Below, in pieces: positions 8,284 to 17,743 of a stretch of 64,000 bases of DNA. Below the pieces are notes generated by a model that searched no databases, had not been told where the DNA came from, and was given only the letters and a program-made list of their open reading frames with translations. Source of the stretch: Pseudorhodoferax sp. Leaf267 (lineage in GTDB: Bacteria > Pseudomonadota > Gammaproteobacteria > Burkholderiales > Burkholderiaceae_C); contig NZ_LMMV01000023.1 of the NCBI RefSeq assembly GCF_001422405.1, positions 249,156 through 313,155 on the forward strand. The letters are read 5' to 3'. Numbering within the stretch: the first letter of the stretch is position 1; each line of letters opens with the position of its first letter. The position numbers and the translations under genes were made by a program.

Positions 8284-9624
8284 ATGCACGCCACCGAGAC
8301 ATTCGGCCACTACGCCCAGGACTACCACCACACCGCGCTGCCCGACGAGGTGATCCACCACGCCAAGCGCGCGGTGATCGACTGGTACGCCTCGCTGTTC
8401 CCCGGCCTGGCGGCCGACCCGCTGGCGCAGCTCGAGCAGGTGCTGGCCGACGACCTGGACCGCGGCCGCGCGCGGCTGGGCAACGGCCGCCGCGCCACGG
8501 CCCGCGCCGCCGCGCTGTACAACGGCACGGCCGCCCACGCGGCCGAGGTGGACGACAGCTTCCGCGACGCGATGTACCACCCCGGCGCGGCCACCATCGC
8601 CGCCGCGCTGGCCGCCAGCCAGGACGCCGGCGCCAGCGGCCTGGACTTCCTGCGCGCGCTGGTGCTGGGCTACGAGGTCTCCACCCGCATCGGCGTGGTG
8701 CTGGGCCGGCCGCACTACCAGTTCTGGCACAACACCGGCACCGTGGGCACCTTCGGCGCTGCAGCCGCAGCCGGTGGCGCCTTGCGGCTCGGCGCCCAGC
8801 CCTTCGCGCACGCGCTGGCCACGGCCGCCACCTTCGCGGCCGGGCTGCAGCAGGCCTTTCGCATGGATTCCATGTCCAAGCCGCTGCACGCCGGCCGCGC
8901 GGCCGAGGGCGGCCTGCTGGCCGCGCAGATGGCCGCGCGCGGCGTGACCGGCTCGCTGGACGTGCTGGACGGCGACGCCGGCCTGGGCCAGGCCATGAGC
9001 AACGGGCCGGACTGGTCGCAGGTCGGCGCCACGCTGGGCCGCGACTTCCACATCACGCGGCTGACCTTCAAGAACCACATCGGCTGCGGCCACACCTTCG
9101 CGGCCATCGACGGCGCGCTGGCGCTGCGCGAACAGCACGGCCTGCAGGCCGACGACATCGCCCACGTGCAGGTGGACACCTACCGGCCCGCGCTCGACAT
9201 CGCCTGCTACGAGAGGCCGACTACCGCCAACGAAGCCCGCTTCAGCCTGCGCTACGTGGTGGCCACGGCGCTGGCGCGCGGCAGCGTGCGGCTGGCGGCC
9301 TACGAGCCCGCACAGCTGGCCGACGCACGTGTGCGCGAGCTGATGACCCGCATCGACGTGCGCGTGGACCCGGCGATCGACGCGGCCTTCCCCGGCCAGC
9401 GCGCGGCGCGGGTGGAGATCACCACGCGCAACGGTGCCAAGCTCGTGCACCTGCAGCCCAATCGCAAGGGCGACCCGGAATTGCCGCTGTCGGACGGGGA
9501 GCTGGAGAGCAAGTTCCTGGAACTCGCAAGCCCGGTGCTGGGCACGGCGCTTGCCCGCGCCATGCTGGCGGAGCTCTGGTCGCTGGAACGCGCCGTCGCG
9601 CCCCCGGCCGTGCACGGCCGATGA
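8284..9624 (+). CDS. MmgE/PrpD family protein
   Basis: A full-length (446 residues) member of the 2-methylcitrate dehydratase/cis-aconitate decarboxylase/iminosuccinate-type family. Typical features are the all-helical N-terminal domain with an A-A-E-V-D-D-S-F segment (about 80-87), the G-Y-E-V-S-T-R-I-G segment, H-N-T-G-T-V-G-T-F-G, and K-P-L-H-A-G-R-A-A-E-G-G. The fold is known, but the family covers several dehydratases and decarboxylases and many members are uncharacterised. It has a strong ribosome site (AAGGAGA) 13 bases after the hydrolase and is the last gene of the operon, so it may hydrate, dehydrate or decarboxylate a polycarboxylate brought in by the Bug receptor. Confidence 0.9.
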   Translation: MHATETFGHYAQDYHHTALPDEVIHHAKRAVIDWYASLFPGLAADPLAQLEQVLADDLDRGRARLGNGRRATARAAALYNGTAAHAAEVDDSFRDAMYHPGAATIAAALAASQDAGASGLDFLRALVLGYEVSTRIGVVLGRPHYQFWHNTGTVGTFGAAAAAGGALRLGAQPFAHALATAATFAAGLQQAFRMDSMSKPLHAGRAAEGGLLAAQMAARGVTGSLDVLDGDAGLGQAMSNGPDWSQVGATLGRDFHITRLTFKNHIGCGHTFAAIDGALALREQHGLQADDIAHVQVDTYRPALDIACYERPTTANEARFSLRYVVATALARGSVRLAAYEPAQLADARVRELMTRIDVRVDPAIDAAFPGQRAARVEITTRNGAKLVHLQPNRKGDPELPLSDGELESKFLELASPVLGTALARAMLAELWSLERAVAPPAVHGR

Positions 9625-9632
9625 CAACGAAA

Positions 9633-9655
9633 AAGGCCCGCACGCGGCGGGCCTT
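9633..9655 (-). terminator. Rho-independent terminator hairpin
   Basis: A perfect 9-bp stem (AAGGCCCGC / GCGGGCCTT) closes a 5-base loop. Read on the minus strand the stem is followed by a run of five T (complement of 9630-9634), so it best serves transcripts coming from the nuclease gene or the structured RNA region to its right. On the plus strand the hairpin follows the MmgE/PrpD stop by 8 bases, but only two T follow it, so it may end both transcripts. Confidence 0.8.
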
Positions 9656-9678
9656 GAAGAATTGGCCGTGGACTCTTG

Positions 9679-9827
9679 CGCGGTCCACGTTTACGACCCT
9701 TGGTGAGGATTCATCCGGATGCGCTCCGGAGCGGCGGAAGGATGCCTGCTCTTCGACAGCCCACACCACTTGGTGGGCAAGGGGCGCGTTGCCCAGGACT
9801 GCATGATGCCGTGGCCATGTGACCGCG
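9679..9827 (-). ncRNA. Structured non-coding region, possible 6S-like RNA (unconfirmed)
   Basis: No plausible gene covers these 149 bases between the nuclease stop and the terminator. On the minus strand the two ends can pair (CGCGGTCAC with GTGGACCGCG, one bulge). Inside are further pairings: CCCTTG with CAAGGG, AGGCATCC with GGATGAATCCT, and local hairpins GGGCAA/TTGCCC and GCCCAC/GTGGGC. A closing stem, open centre and apical stem followed at once by a terminator with a T-run is the layout of 6S RNA, which would bind sigma70 RNA polymerase. I cannot confirm the consensus by eye and saw no clear promoter. It could equally be a structured 3' untranslated region of the nuclease transcript. 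Confidence 0.3.
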
Positions 9828-9859
9828 CCGTGTCAGCCGCCGCCGCGACCGGCCGTGCG

Positions 9860-10894
9860 TCAAACCGGCGATGTCGGCGTCACAGGCCGGTACTTGAACG
9901 CGGCGCGGATGACGCCGTGGTCCGTCGTGCCCAGGGCCTTGTGGTCCTCGAAGTTCAGGTGGTCGTTGTTGATCACCAGCCCGTCGAACAGCCAGATGCG
10001 CTTGCGGCTGTTGTCGTAGAACTCCTGGCTCACGAGGATGTGGTCCAGCGACTCGCGGATGTCCTGGTGCACATGGGTGTAGTACACGTCGCGCGTGTCG
10101 CGGTACTCCTGCAGCGTTTGCGCGGTGTAGAGCGCCACGTCGCCGCCGCCGTCCGAATCGCCGACCAGGTAGCGTGGCTGGTCGGTCAGGATGTTGGCCG
10201 TGTTGCTGTGCTGGCCGTCGTTGATGTCGCCCAGCACCACCACGGGCGTGTCGTTGCCCTTCATGGTCTCGCTGAGCAAGAAGCGCAGCGCTGCCGCCTC
10301 GGCCGTGCGGCGGATGGTGGACAACGCCGAGCCCAGGCCCTTGGCATGCTTGCCGTAGGTGGTCTTGTCGTACCAGTCTTCCTTGAACACCTGCGTGGGC
10401 GCCTTGGACTTGAAATGGCACACGAAGACCTCGACGGCGGGCTTGTCCGTGCGCGGGCGCATGGCGAAGTGCAGCACCGGCCGCGAGAAGCCCTGGATGT
10501 TCACGCTGATCTGCGGCGTCTGCGGGTCCTCGCCCTTGGAGCGCAGCACGAAGCCAGGCGGGAACGCGCTGATCCAGTCGGGCGTGCCGATCAGCAGGCC
10601 CTTGCGCACGATGGCGGCGCAGACGATCTTGCGGCCATCGGCATCGGGTGGCACGAGCACGTCGTACTGGTCGGCCATGCCCGATGCGGCCAGCGCCTGG
10701 ACCAGCGCGTCGGCATGCCAGAGCTCCTGGAAGCCGCAGACATCGGGCGCCAGCAGCCGGAGCTGGCTGGCTGCCCATGCGATCTTCTGGTCGTACTGCT
10801 CGGGCGTCCAGCCGGCACCCGTGTAGATGCGCCTGCCGGGCAGGTTCAGGTTGAACAGGTTGAAGGTGGCCAGGGTCAGGCGGGACAGTTTCAT
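9860..10894 (-). CDS. Endonuclease/exonuclease/phosphatase (EEP) family protein
   Basis: A 344-residue EEP-fold hydrolase. The metal/phosphate residues are recognisable in order: A-T-F-N-L-F-N-L-N near the start (about 8-16), F-Q-E-L-W with the metal-binding Glu, the H-F-K-S-K segment, G-D-I-N-D-G, then L-D-H-I-L-V-S and T-T-D-H-G-V-I near the end. This set fits Mg-dependent DNases and phosphodiesterases rather than sphingomyelinases, but the substrate is unknown. No clear signal peptide is present. The start ATG is preceded by AGGAG on the minus strand; an open frame extends much further upstream but has no family residues. A terminator lies about 200 bases downstream. Confidence 0.85.
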   Translation of the reverse strand: MKLSRLTLATFNLFNLNLPGRRIYTGAGWTPEQYDQKIAWAASQLRLLAPDVCGFQELWHADALVQALAASGMADQYDVLVPPDADGRKIVCAAIVRKGLLIGTPDWISAFPPGFVLRSKGEDPQTPQISVNIQGFSRPVLHFAMRPRTDKPAVEVFVCHFKSKAPTQVFKEDWYDKTTYGKHAKGLGSALSTIRRTAEAAALRFLLSETMKGNDTPVVVLGDINDGQHSNTANILTDQPRYLVGDSDGGGDVALYTAQTLQEYRDTRDVYYTHVHQDIRESLDHILVSQEFYDNSRKRIWLFDGLVINNDHLNFEDHKALGTTDHGVIRAAFKYRPVTPTSPV

Positions 10895-11052
10895 CGTTTG
10901 CTCCTGCAAGGGTGGCATGCACGCTAGTGCGCGGATGTGACAGCCTGATGCGGGTGCCGCACATGCACGGGGCGGCCTTGCGCCACCTGGCAGGCTACGC
11001 GCCTGGCACCCCGCGCGCATCCACCGTTCGCAGGAGGGCGCCGCGCTGTGCG

Positions 11053-11604
11053 TCAGGCCGCGGCGGGGCGGCCCAGCTTCAGCGGCGCCAGCGCGTCCAG
11101 CACGCTGCGCAGCTGCGCGTCGCTGAGCTTCTCGAGCACGACCAGGCCGGCGCGCAACAGCTCGCTCTTCTTGGTGGGGCGCTTGAAGTCCAGCGTGCGC
11201 TCCTTCAGCGTGGCGATGCGGTCGAAGTCCTCGCGCGGCATGGTGAAGCTGTCGCGCACGAGCTTGGTCTTGGACTTGGCCTTCACGGGCTCGGCCGCAT
11301 GCGCGGTGCGGTCCTGCTTCCTGGACTTGGCCACGGTGGCCGGCGCCGGCACGTGTGCGGGGCTGGCCTTCTTCGCCGACACGGTGGCGGCCTTGGCGGG
11401 GCGGGACTTCACGGGGGCTGGCGTGCGCGCGGCCTGCGTTGCCCGGCTCTTCGCAGCCCCCGCCTTGCGCGGCGCGGCCTTCTTCGCGGGGGATGGGGTG
11501 GCCGCGGGTGCGGCCGCAGCCACGGCAGCAGGCGCTGGCGCGTTGGCAGTCAGGGGAGCGGCTGGGCTGCAAGCCTGGGTCGTGTCGGTGGTGTTCGGTT
11601 GCAT
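11053..11604 (-). CDS. Basic-tailed protein with a C-terminal ribbon-helix-helix-like domain
   Basis: The 183-residue product has two parts. Residues 1-110 are almost entirely Ala, Pro, Lys, Thr and Ser with repeated A-P-A-P, P-A-K-K-A-A-P-R-K and A-K-S-R pieces, like histone-H1-type bacterial nucleoid proteins. Residues about 113-180 look folded: a strand (L-V-R-D-S-F-T-M-P), a helix (R-E-D-F-D-R-I-A-T-L-K-E-R) and a second helix (K-K-S-E-L-L-R-A-G-L-V-V-L-E-K-L), which is the order of a ribbon-helix-helix DNA-binding fold. I infer a DNA-binding nucleoid or regulatory protein. A 23-bp perfect palindrome lies 22 bases upstream of the start, so it may regulate itself. No family name can be given. 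Confidence 0.7.
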   Translation of the reverse strand: MQPNTTDTTQACSPAAPLTANAPAPAAVAAAAPAATPSPAKKAAPRKAGAAKSRATQAARTPAPVKSRPAKAATVSAKKASPAHVPAPATVAKSRKQDRTAHAAEPVKAKSKTKLVRDSFTMPREDFDRIATLKERTLDFKRPTKKSELLRAGLVVLEKLSDAQLRSVLDALAPLKLGRPAAA

Positions 11605-11625
11605 GGGGATAGATTGGTCGATGGA

Positions 11626-11655
11626 AAGGTGTAAATGATTTACACCTTATTCTAG
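11626..11655 (-). promoter_or_regulatory. Palindromic operator overlapping a promoter -10 box
   Basis: Bases 11626-11648 hold two exact 10-base arms, AAGGTGTAAA and TTTACACCTT, around a TGA spacer. On the minus strand a TAGAAT hexamer (11650-11655) is placed directly upstream, so transcription of the gene that starts at 11604 would begin inside the palindrome. A repressor bound here would block initiation. The natural candidate is the RHH-like protein encoded next to it. A clear -35 was not seen. Confidence 0.6.
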
Positions 11656-11691
11656 GCGCGCACTCCGCTGCGCCCCTGTGGCGCGCCGATG

Positions 11692-12705
11692 TCACGAACG
11701 TGGGTGCGTGCCGATCTGGTGGGCGCAGGTGGTGCCGGTGGCGAAGTCGCGCAGGTTCGCCAGCGTGACCTGCGAGATCTCGCGCAGCGCCTCCACCGTG
11801 AAGAAGCCCTGGTGGCCCGTGACCAGCACGTTCGGGAAGGTCATGAGCCGCTGGAACTGGTCGTCTTCGATGATGTCGCCCGAGCGGTCCTGGAAGAACA
11901 GCGCGCCCTCCTGCTCGTAGACGTCGATGGCCAGGTGGCCGAGGTGGCGCGACTTCAGCGCGGTGATCACGGCTGCGGTGTCCACCAGCGCGCCGCGCGA
12001 GGTGTTGACCAGCATGGCGCCAGGCCGCATGCGGGCCAGGGCGGCGGCGTCGATCAGGTGGCGCGTGGCGTCGGTCAGCGGGCAGTGCAGCGAGACGATG
12101 TCGGCGCGCTGCAGCAGCGCGTCCAGCGGCACCATCGTGCCCAGCGCGGCAAAGGCGGGCGAGGGCGCCGGGTCGCAGCCCAGCACCACGCAGCCCATGC
12201 CGTGCAGGATGCGCGCGGTGGCCATGCCGATCTGGCCGGTGCCGACGATGCCCACGGTCTTGCCGTGCAGCGTCACGCCGAGCAGGCCGTCCAGCGCGAA
12301 GTTGCCCTCGCGCACGCGGTTGTAGGCGCGGTGGGTGTTGCGGTTCAGCGTCATGATGAGGGCCAGCGCATGCTCGGCCACGGCTTCGGGCGCATAGGCC
12401 GGCACGCGGGCGACGAACAGCCCCAGCCGCGCAGCCTCGGCCACGTCCAGCTGGTTGAAGCCGGCGCAGCGCAGCAGCACGGCGCGCACGCCGCCCTGGG
12501 CCAGGGCCTGCAGCGTGGGCGCATCCAGCCGGTCGTTGACGAACACGCAGACGGCCTCGCAGCCCATCGCCAGCGCCGCCGTCTCGGGGGCCAGGGCGGC
12601 GTCGAAGTACCGGCATTGCAGGCCGGCGGGGCCGGCGCCCCGAGCACGGGCTTCCTCCAGGAAACGCCGGTCGTAGAGGCGGGCGCTGAACACGGCAAGT
12701 TGCAT
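11692..12705 (-). CDS. D-2-hydroxyacid dehydrogenase, D-lactate dehydrogenase-like
   Basis: A 337-residue NAD-dependent D-2-hydroxyacid dehydrogenase, close in length and motif order to fermentative D-lactate dehydrogenase LdhA. The split catalytic domain starts M-Q-L-A-V-F-S; the NAD-binding motif is V-G-I-V-G-T-G-Q-I-G (about 150-159); the catalytic Arg is in N-T-S-R-G-A-L-V-D, the acidic partner follows in the I-D-V-Y-E-Q-E-G segment, and the catalytic His is in T-G-H-Q-G-F-F-T. The expected reaction is pyruvate + NADH to D-lactate, in the cytosol. Other 2-ketoacids remain possible. It is divergent from fusA. Confidence 0.88.
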   Translation of the reverse strand: MQLAVFSARLYDRRFLEEARARGAGPAGLQCRYFDAALAPETAALAMGCEAVCVFVNDRLDAPTLQALAQGGVRAVLLRCAGFNQLDVAEAARLGLFVARVPAYAPEAVAEHALALIMTLNRNTHRAYNRVREGNFALDGLLGVTLHGKTVGIVGTGQIGMATARILHGMGCVVLGCDPAPSPAFAALGTMVPLDALLQRADIVSLHCPLTDATRHLIDAAALARMRPGAMLVNTSRGALVDTAAVITALKSRHLGHLAIDVYEQEGALFFQDRSGDIIEDDQFQRLMTFPNVLVTGHQGFFTVEALREISQVTLANLRDFATGTTCAHQIGTHPRS

Positions 12706-12807
12706 GGGGACTCCTGGCGGACGGAAGGGGCAGCTTAGCCCCTTGAAATCGCGGCATGCAGCATTACCTGGATTCGTCTAAGCTCTTTGCCTTACCTGGA
12801 GTCTCCG

Positions 12808-12843
12808 ATGTACCAAGTCGCCCCCCTGCCCACCCGCCCTTGA
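12808..12843 (+). CDS. Candidate 11-codon leader peptide upstream of fusA
   Basis: A short open frame encodes [11 protein letters not shown] and stops with TGA. It has a good ribosome site (GGAG at 12798-12801, 6 bases before ATG), unlike fusA itself. The stop codon overlaps the first arm of the hairpin series described in the next entry. Proline-rich peptides that end in proline are slow to translate and terminate, which is what a ribosome-sensing leader needs. Translation is inferred; no homologue is known to me. Confidence 0.5.
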   Translation: MYQVAPLPTRP

Positions 12844-12909
12844 GCCGACTCCGCGCGGCTCTCCCGTTTGTTCGGGACCGGCCGCCGCTTTTTTTGTGCG
12901 GTCCGGTCC
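12842..12909 (+). promoter_or_regulatory. fusA: Attenuator-like leader of fusA: competing hairpins and T-run
   Basis: Three structures can form between the leader-peptide stop and fusA. Hairpin A pairs 12842-12847 with 12856-12861 (GAGCCG/CGGCTC). The second is a strong terminator-type stem: 12853-12859 pairs with 12881-12888 (one bulge), with 12862-12866/12873-12877 inside it, followed directly by seven T at 12889-12895. Hairpin A and this stem share bases 12856-12859 and exclude each other. A third pairing, GGACCGG 12875-12881 with CCGGTCC 12903-12909, would also break the terminator and fold the T-run into its loop. This is the architecture of transcription attenuation coupled to leader translation. 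Confidence 0.6.
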
Positions 12910-12928
12910 ACCCTGCAGTGAGACTGCC

Positions 12929-15037
<2,109 letters not shown>

Positions 15038-15079
15038 GTGGCCAGCGGGGGCGCTGGCCGCCTGCGCAAGAATGCGCGC

Positions 15080-16537
15080 ATGGTGCGCAAGCATTCCCCG
15101 TTGCTGTGGTGGCTGCTGGCCTGGGCCGTGCTGAGCCTGGCCGGCAGCCTGCTGCTGGCGCGCCTGGCGCTGGAGCGCCACCATGCCGCGTTCGAAACCG
15201 AAGCGCGCATCGTGCACCGGCTGCTGAGCCAGCGCGTGGTCGCGCACGACGCGGTGCTGGCCACGTTGGCGCTGCTGCAGCCCGGTGGCGACGACGCGAT
15301 GGCGCGGCTGCCCTCGGTCTACCCGCAGATCCTGTCCGTCAGCCGCAGCATTGCGGCCACGCCATGGGCCGACGCCGCGCTGCGCGAGGCCCAGGCCATT
15401 TCCCGCACGGCCAAAGGGCCGGTTCTGGCCGACATGGACATCGCCCAGGGCCGCTACCGCATGGTGCTGGCGGCCGAGCCCGCCGCCTATGCGCTGCAGG
15501 TCGACATCCGCAGCATGGTGCCCTGGAGCGAATGGCCCATGGCGCCGGCCGACAGCCCCGTCGCCATCGCGCTCGAGCTTGGCGGCCAGCGCCTGGCGCT
15601 GCAGCCCGGCCGCATCGCGGAGCGCGGCTGGTCCTACGACTTCCACAAGACGCTGGCTGCGGCCAGCCAGCCCTTCGACGTGGTGGCCCGGCGCACCGTG
15701 CGCTGGGCCGAGCTGCCCTGGGGCCAGATGCTGGCCTGGTCGGCCATGCTGGCCGCCGCGCTGGCGGTGGCGCGCTGGCTGCAGCAGCAGGCGGCCGCGC
15801 GCCGGCGGGCCGAGGCGCTGCTGCGCCTGGGGCAGGTCGGCCGCCTGAACGCGCTCGGCGAGCTCGCGGCCGGCATGGCGCATGAACTGAACCAGCCGCT
15901 GACCGCGCTGCTGGCCAATACCCAGGCCGCGCGCCGGCTGATCGCCGAGGAGCCGCCCGAGCTCGACACGGCGCGCAACGCCATGGGCCAGGCCGTGGAG
16001 CAGGCGCGCCGCGCGTCCGAGGTGGTGGGCCGGCTGCGCCGCGCCGTCGAGCGGCCCGAGCTGGGCGCCGCCGTGCAGCCGGTGGACCTGCACGCCGCGG
16101 TGCTCAAGGCGCTGGACCTGCTGGAGCCTGAGCTGCGCCGGCGCGGTGTCGCGCTGCAGGTCGATGGCATGGCCGGGCTGCGCGTGCTGGCCGACCCTGT
16201 CGCGCTGGAGCAGATCGTGCACAACCTGCTGCTCAACGCGCTGCAGGCGCTGGAGCAGACGCCGGCCGCCGGCCGCAGCCTGGCCTTGTCGCTCGCGCGC
16301 GAGCCGGCGCAAGGCGTGCTGGCCGTGCAGGACAGCGGCCCCGGCCTGCCGGCCGAGGTGCTGCCCCATGTGTTCGAGCCGTTCTTCAGCACGCGCGCGG
16401 GCGGGCTGGGCCTGGGCTTGAGCCTGTGCGAAAGCCTGGCCAGCGGCATGGGCGGCAGCCTGAGCGCGGCCAATGCGGCGTTGCGCGGGGCCGTGTTCCG
16501 CCTGCGCCTGCCCTTGGCCGAGGGCGCCGCTGCATGA
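15080..16537 (+). CDS. Membrane sensor histidine kinase
   Basis: A 485-residue class I kinase. Transmembrane helix 1 spans about residues 8-27 and helix 2 about 217-235, leaving a periplasmic sensing domain of about 190 residues with no recognised motif. The phosphorylated residue is His268 in M-A-H-E-L-N-Q-P, the FixL/TodS-like H-box. The ATPase domain follows, with H-N-L-L-L-N-A-L (N box), D-S-G-P-G-L-P (G1) and G-L-G-L-G-L-S-L (G2). The start is the ATG at 15080. A GTG directly after fusA is possible, but an AAGAAT box lies just before the ATG. It overlaps the response regulator gene by four bases, making a two-component operon. Confidence 0.9.
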   Translation: MVRKHSPLLWWLLAWAVLSLAGSLLLARLALERHHAAFETEARIVHRLLSQRVVAHDAVLATLALLQPGGDDAMARLPSVYPQILSVSRSIAATPWADAALREAQAISRTAKGPVLADMDIAQGRYRMVLAAEPAAYALQVDIRSMVPWSEWPMAPADSPVAIALELGGQRLALQPGRIAERGWSYDFHKTLAAASQPFDVVARRTVRWAELPWGQMLAWSAMLAAALAVARWLQQQAAARRRAEALLRLGQVGRLNALGELAAGMAHELNQPLTALLANTQAARRLIAEEPPELDTARNAMGQAVEQARRASEVVGRLRRAVERPELGAAVQPVDLHAAVLKALDLLEPELRRRGVALQVDGMAGLRVLADPVALEQIVHNLLLNALQALEQTPAAGRSLALSLAREPAQGVLAVQDSGPGLPAEVLPHVFEPFFSTRAGGLGLGLSLCESLASGMGGSLSAANAALRGAVFRLRLPLAEGAAA

Positions 16538-17163
16538 CGCCGAACACCCACGCGCCGCTGGTGCACCTGATCGACGACGACGCAGCCGTGCGCGAGGCGC
16601 TGGCGCTGCTGATCGCCACCATCGGCCTGCGCGTGCAGGCCTGGGCCGACCCGGCGGAGTTCCTTGCGCGCTTCGACCGCCAGGCCATCGGCGCCATCGT
16701 GCTCGATGTGCGCATGCCCGGCATCGGCGGGCTCACGGTGCTGGAGCGGCTGGTGGACGAGGGCGTGGACCAGCCGGTGATCCTGCTGACCGGCCACGGC
16801 ACGGTGGAGATGTGCCGGCGCGCGTTCAAGGCCGGCGCGGCCGAGTTCCTGGAAAAGCCGGTCGACGAAGACCTGCTGATCGAGACGCTGCAGAACGCCG
16901 TGCGCCAGCATGTGCGCTCGCGCGAGCGGCACGAGGCAGACCGCGCCGCGCGCGAGCGCTATGCCCAGCTGTCCCCACGCGAGCGCGAGGTGCTGGGCCT
17001 GATCGTGGGAGGGCTCACCAACAAAGAGATCGGCCGCGCACTGGGCCTGTCGCCGCGCACGGTGGAGGCGCACCGCGCGCACCTGTTCGACAAGCTCGAG
17101 GCCGCCTCGCTGGCGCATCTGATCCGCGGCTACGCCAGCCTGGCGGACGCCGACCCCGCGTAG
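16534..17163 (+). CDS. Response regulator, FixJ/NarL type with LuxR DNA-binding domain
   Basis: The 209-residue protein has an N-terminal receiver domain (acidic pocket I-D-D-D near residue 13-16, phospho-acceptor Asp58 in V-L-D-V-R-M-P-G, Lys in L-E-K-P-V-D) and a C-terminal LuxR-type HTH (L-S-P-R-E-R-E-V-L-G-L-I, then T-N-K-E-I-G-R-A-L and S-P-R-T-V-E-A-H-R). This is the FixJ arrangement and pairs it with the kinase upstream, with which it overlaps by ATGA. A 6-bp inverted repeat immediately downstream, in front of the HbpS-like gene, is a candidate target site. Confidence 0.93.
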   Translation: MTPNTHAPLVHLIDDDAAVREALALLIATIGLRVQAWADPAEFLARFDRQAIGAIVLDVRMPGIGGLTVLERLVDEGVDQPVILLTGHGTVEMCRRAFKAGAAEFLEKPVDEDLLIETLQNAVRQHVRSRERHEADRAARERYAQLSPREREVLGLIVGGLTNKEIGRALGLSPRTVEAHRAHLFDKLEAASLAHLIRGYASLADADPA

Positions 17164-17165
17164 TT

Positions 17166-17185
17166 CTACGCAGGGCCGGGCGTAG
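17166..17185. promoter_or_regulatory. Inverted repeat CTACGC-N8-GCGTAG, candidate response-regulator site
   Basis: Exact 6-base arms separated by 8 bases lie just after the regulator stop codon and 67 bases before the start of the HbpS-like gene. LuxR-type response regulators bind such short, spaced inverted repeats. The same bases could form a weak hairpin in RNA, but no T-run follows, so I prefer a protein-binding site over a terminator. Confidence 0.4.
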
Positions 17186-17251
17186 CCGCCCGCATGGCGG
17201 CGCGGCGGCGGCATTCCTACAGTGCAGGCTCTTCCAACGGAACACACTTTC

Positions 17252-17743
17252 ATGCACGCCAAGACCCTTCTCGCCGCCAGCCTGCTGGCCTTCGCCGCCC
17301 ACGGCGCCAACGCCCAGGCCGTGCGCACCGAGCGCAACATGTCGCTGGAGCTGGCCAACCAGGTCGCCAGCGCAGCCGTCGCCGCCTGCGCCGCCAATGG
17401 CTACGCCGTGGCCGCCACCGTGGTCGATCACGCCGGCAGCGTGCGCGCCGTGCAGCGCGCCGACAACGCCGGCCCGCACACGCTGGCATCGAGCGAGCGC
17501 AAGGCCTTCACCTCCGCCTCGGCCAAGAGCCCCACGCAGGCCATGATGGAGGGCGCGCAGAAGAACCCCGGTGGCGCCAACCTGGTCTATCTGCCGGGCT
17601 TTCTGCTGCTGGGCGGCGGCGTGCCGATCAAGGTCGGCAACGAGACCATCGGCGCGGTCGGCGTCGGCGGTGCGCCCGGCGGGCACCTGGACGAGCAGTG
17701 CGCAGTTGCGGCCATCGCCAAGGTGCAGGACCTGCTGAAGTGA
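17252..17743 (+). CDS. Secreted GlcG/HbpS family (heme-binding-like) protein
   Basis: A 163-residue protein of the GlcG/HbpS fold. Residues 1-23 form a signal peptide ending A-N-A-Q, so the product should be periplasmic. Family marks are the V-V-D-H-A-G-S-V-R-A-V-Q-R-A-D-N-A stretch, the central A-S-S-E-R-K-A-F-T-S-A-S, and the C-terminal G-G-G-V-P-I and I-G-A-V-G-V-G-G-A-P-G-G-H-L-D segments. HbpS of Streptomyces binds heme and modulates the SenS sensor kinase, and here the gene lies directly after a kinase/regulator pair. The start is the ATG after an AACGGAAC site; an upstream ATG at 17222 would spoil the signal peptide. Confidence 0.88.
   Translation: MHAKTLLAASLLAFAAHGANAQAVRTERNMSLELANQVASAAVAACAANGYAVAATVVDHAGSVRAVQRADNAGPHTLASSERKAFTSASAKSPTQAMMEGAQKNPGGANLVYLPGFLLLGGGVPIKVGNETIGAVGVGGAPGGHLDEQCAVAAIAKVQDLLK

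Noticed and set aside
9860-12757. A 965-residue minus-strand frame spanning three genes
   Set aside because: Only the last 344 residues (EEP nuclease) carry family motifs, with their own ATG and ribosome site; the rest is another frame of the RHH-like and dehydrogenase genes.
16426-16533. Earlier start for the FixJ-type regulator
   Set aside because: The added residues are a shadow of the kinase's ATPase domain; the ATG at 16534 gives the standard receiver-domain start and a four-base overlap.
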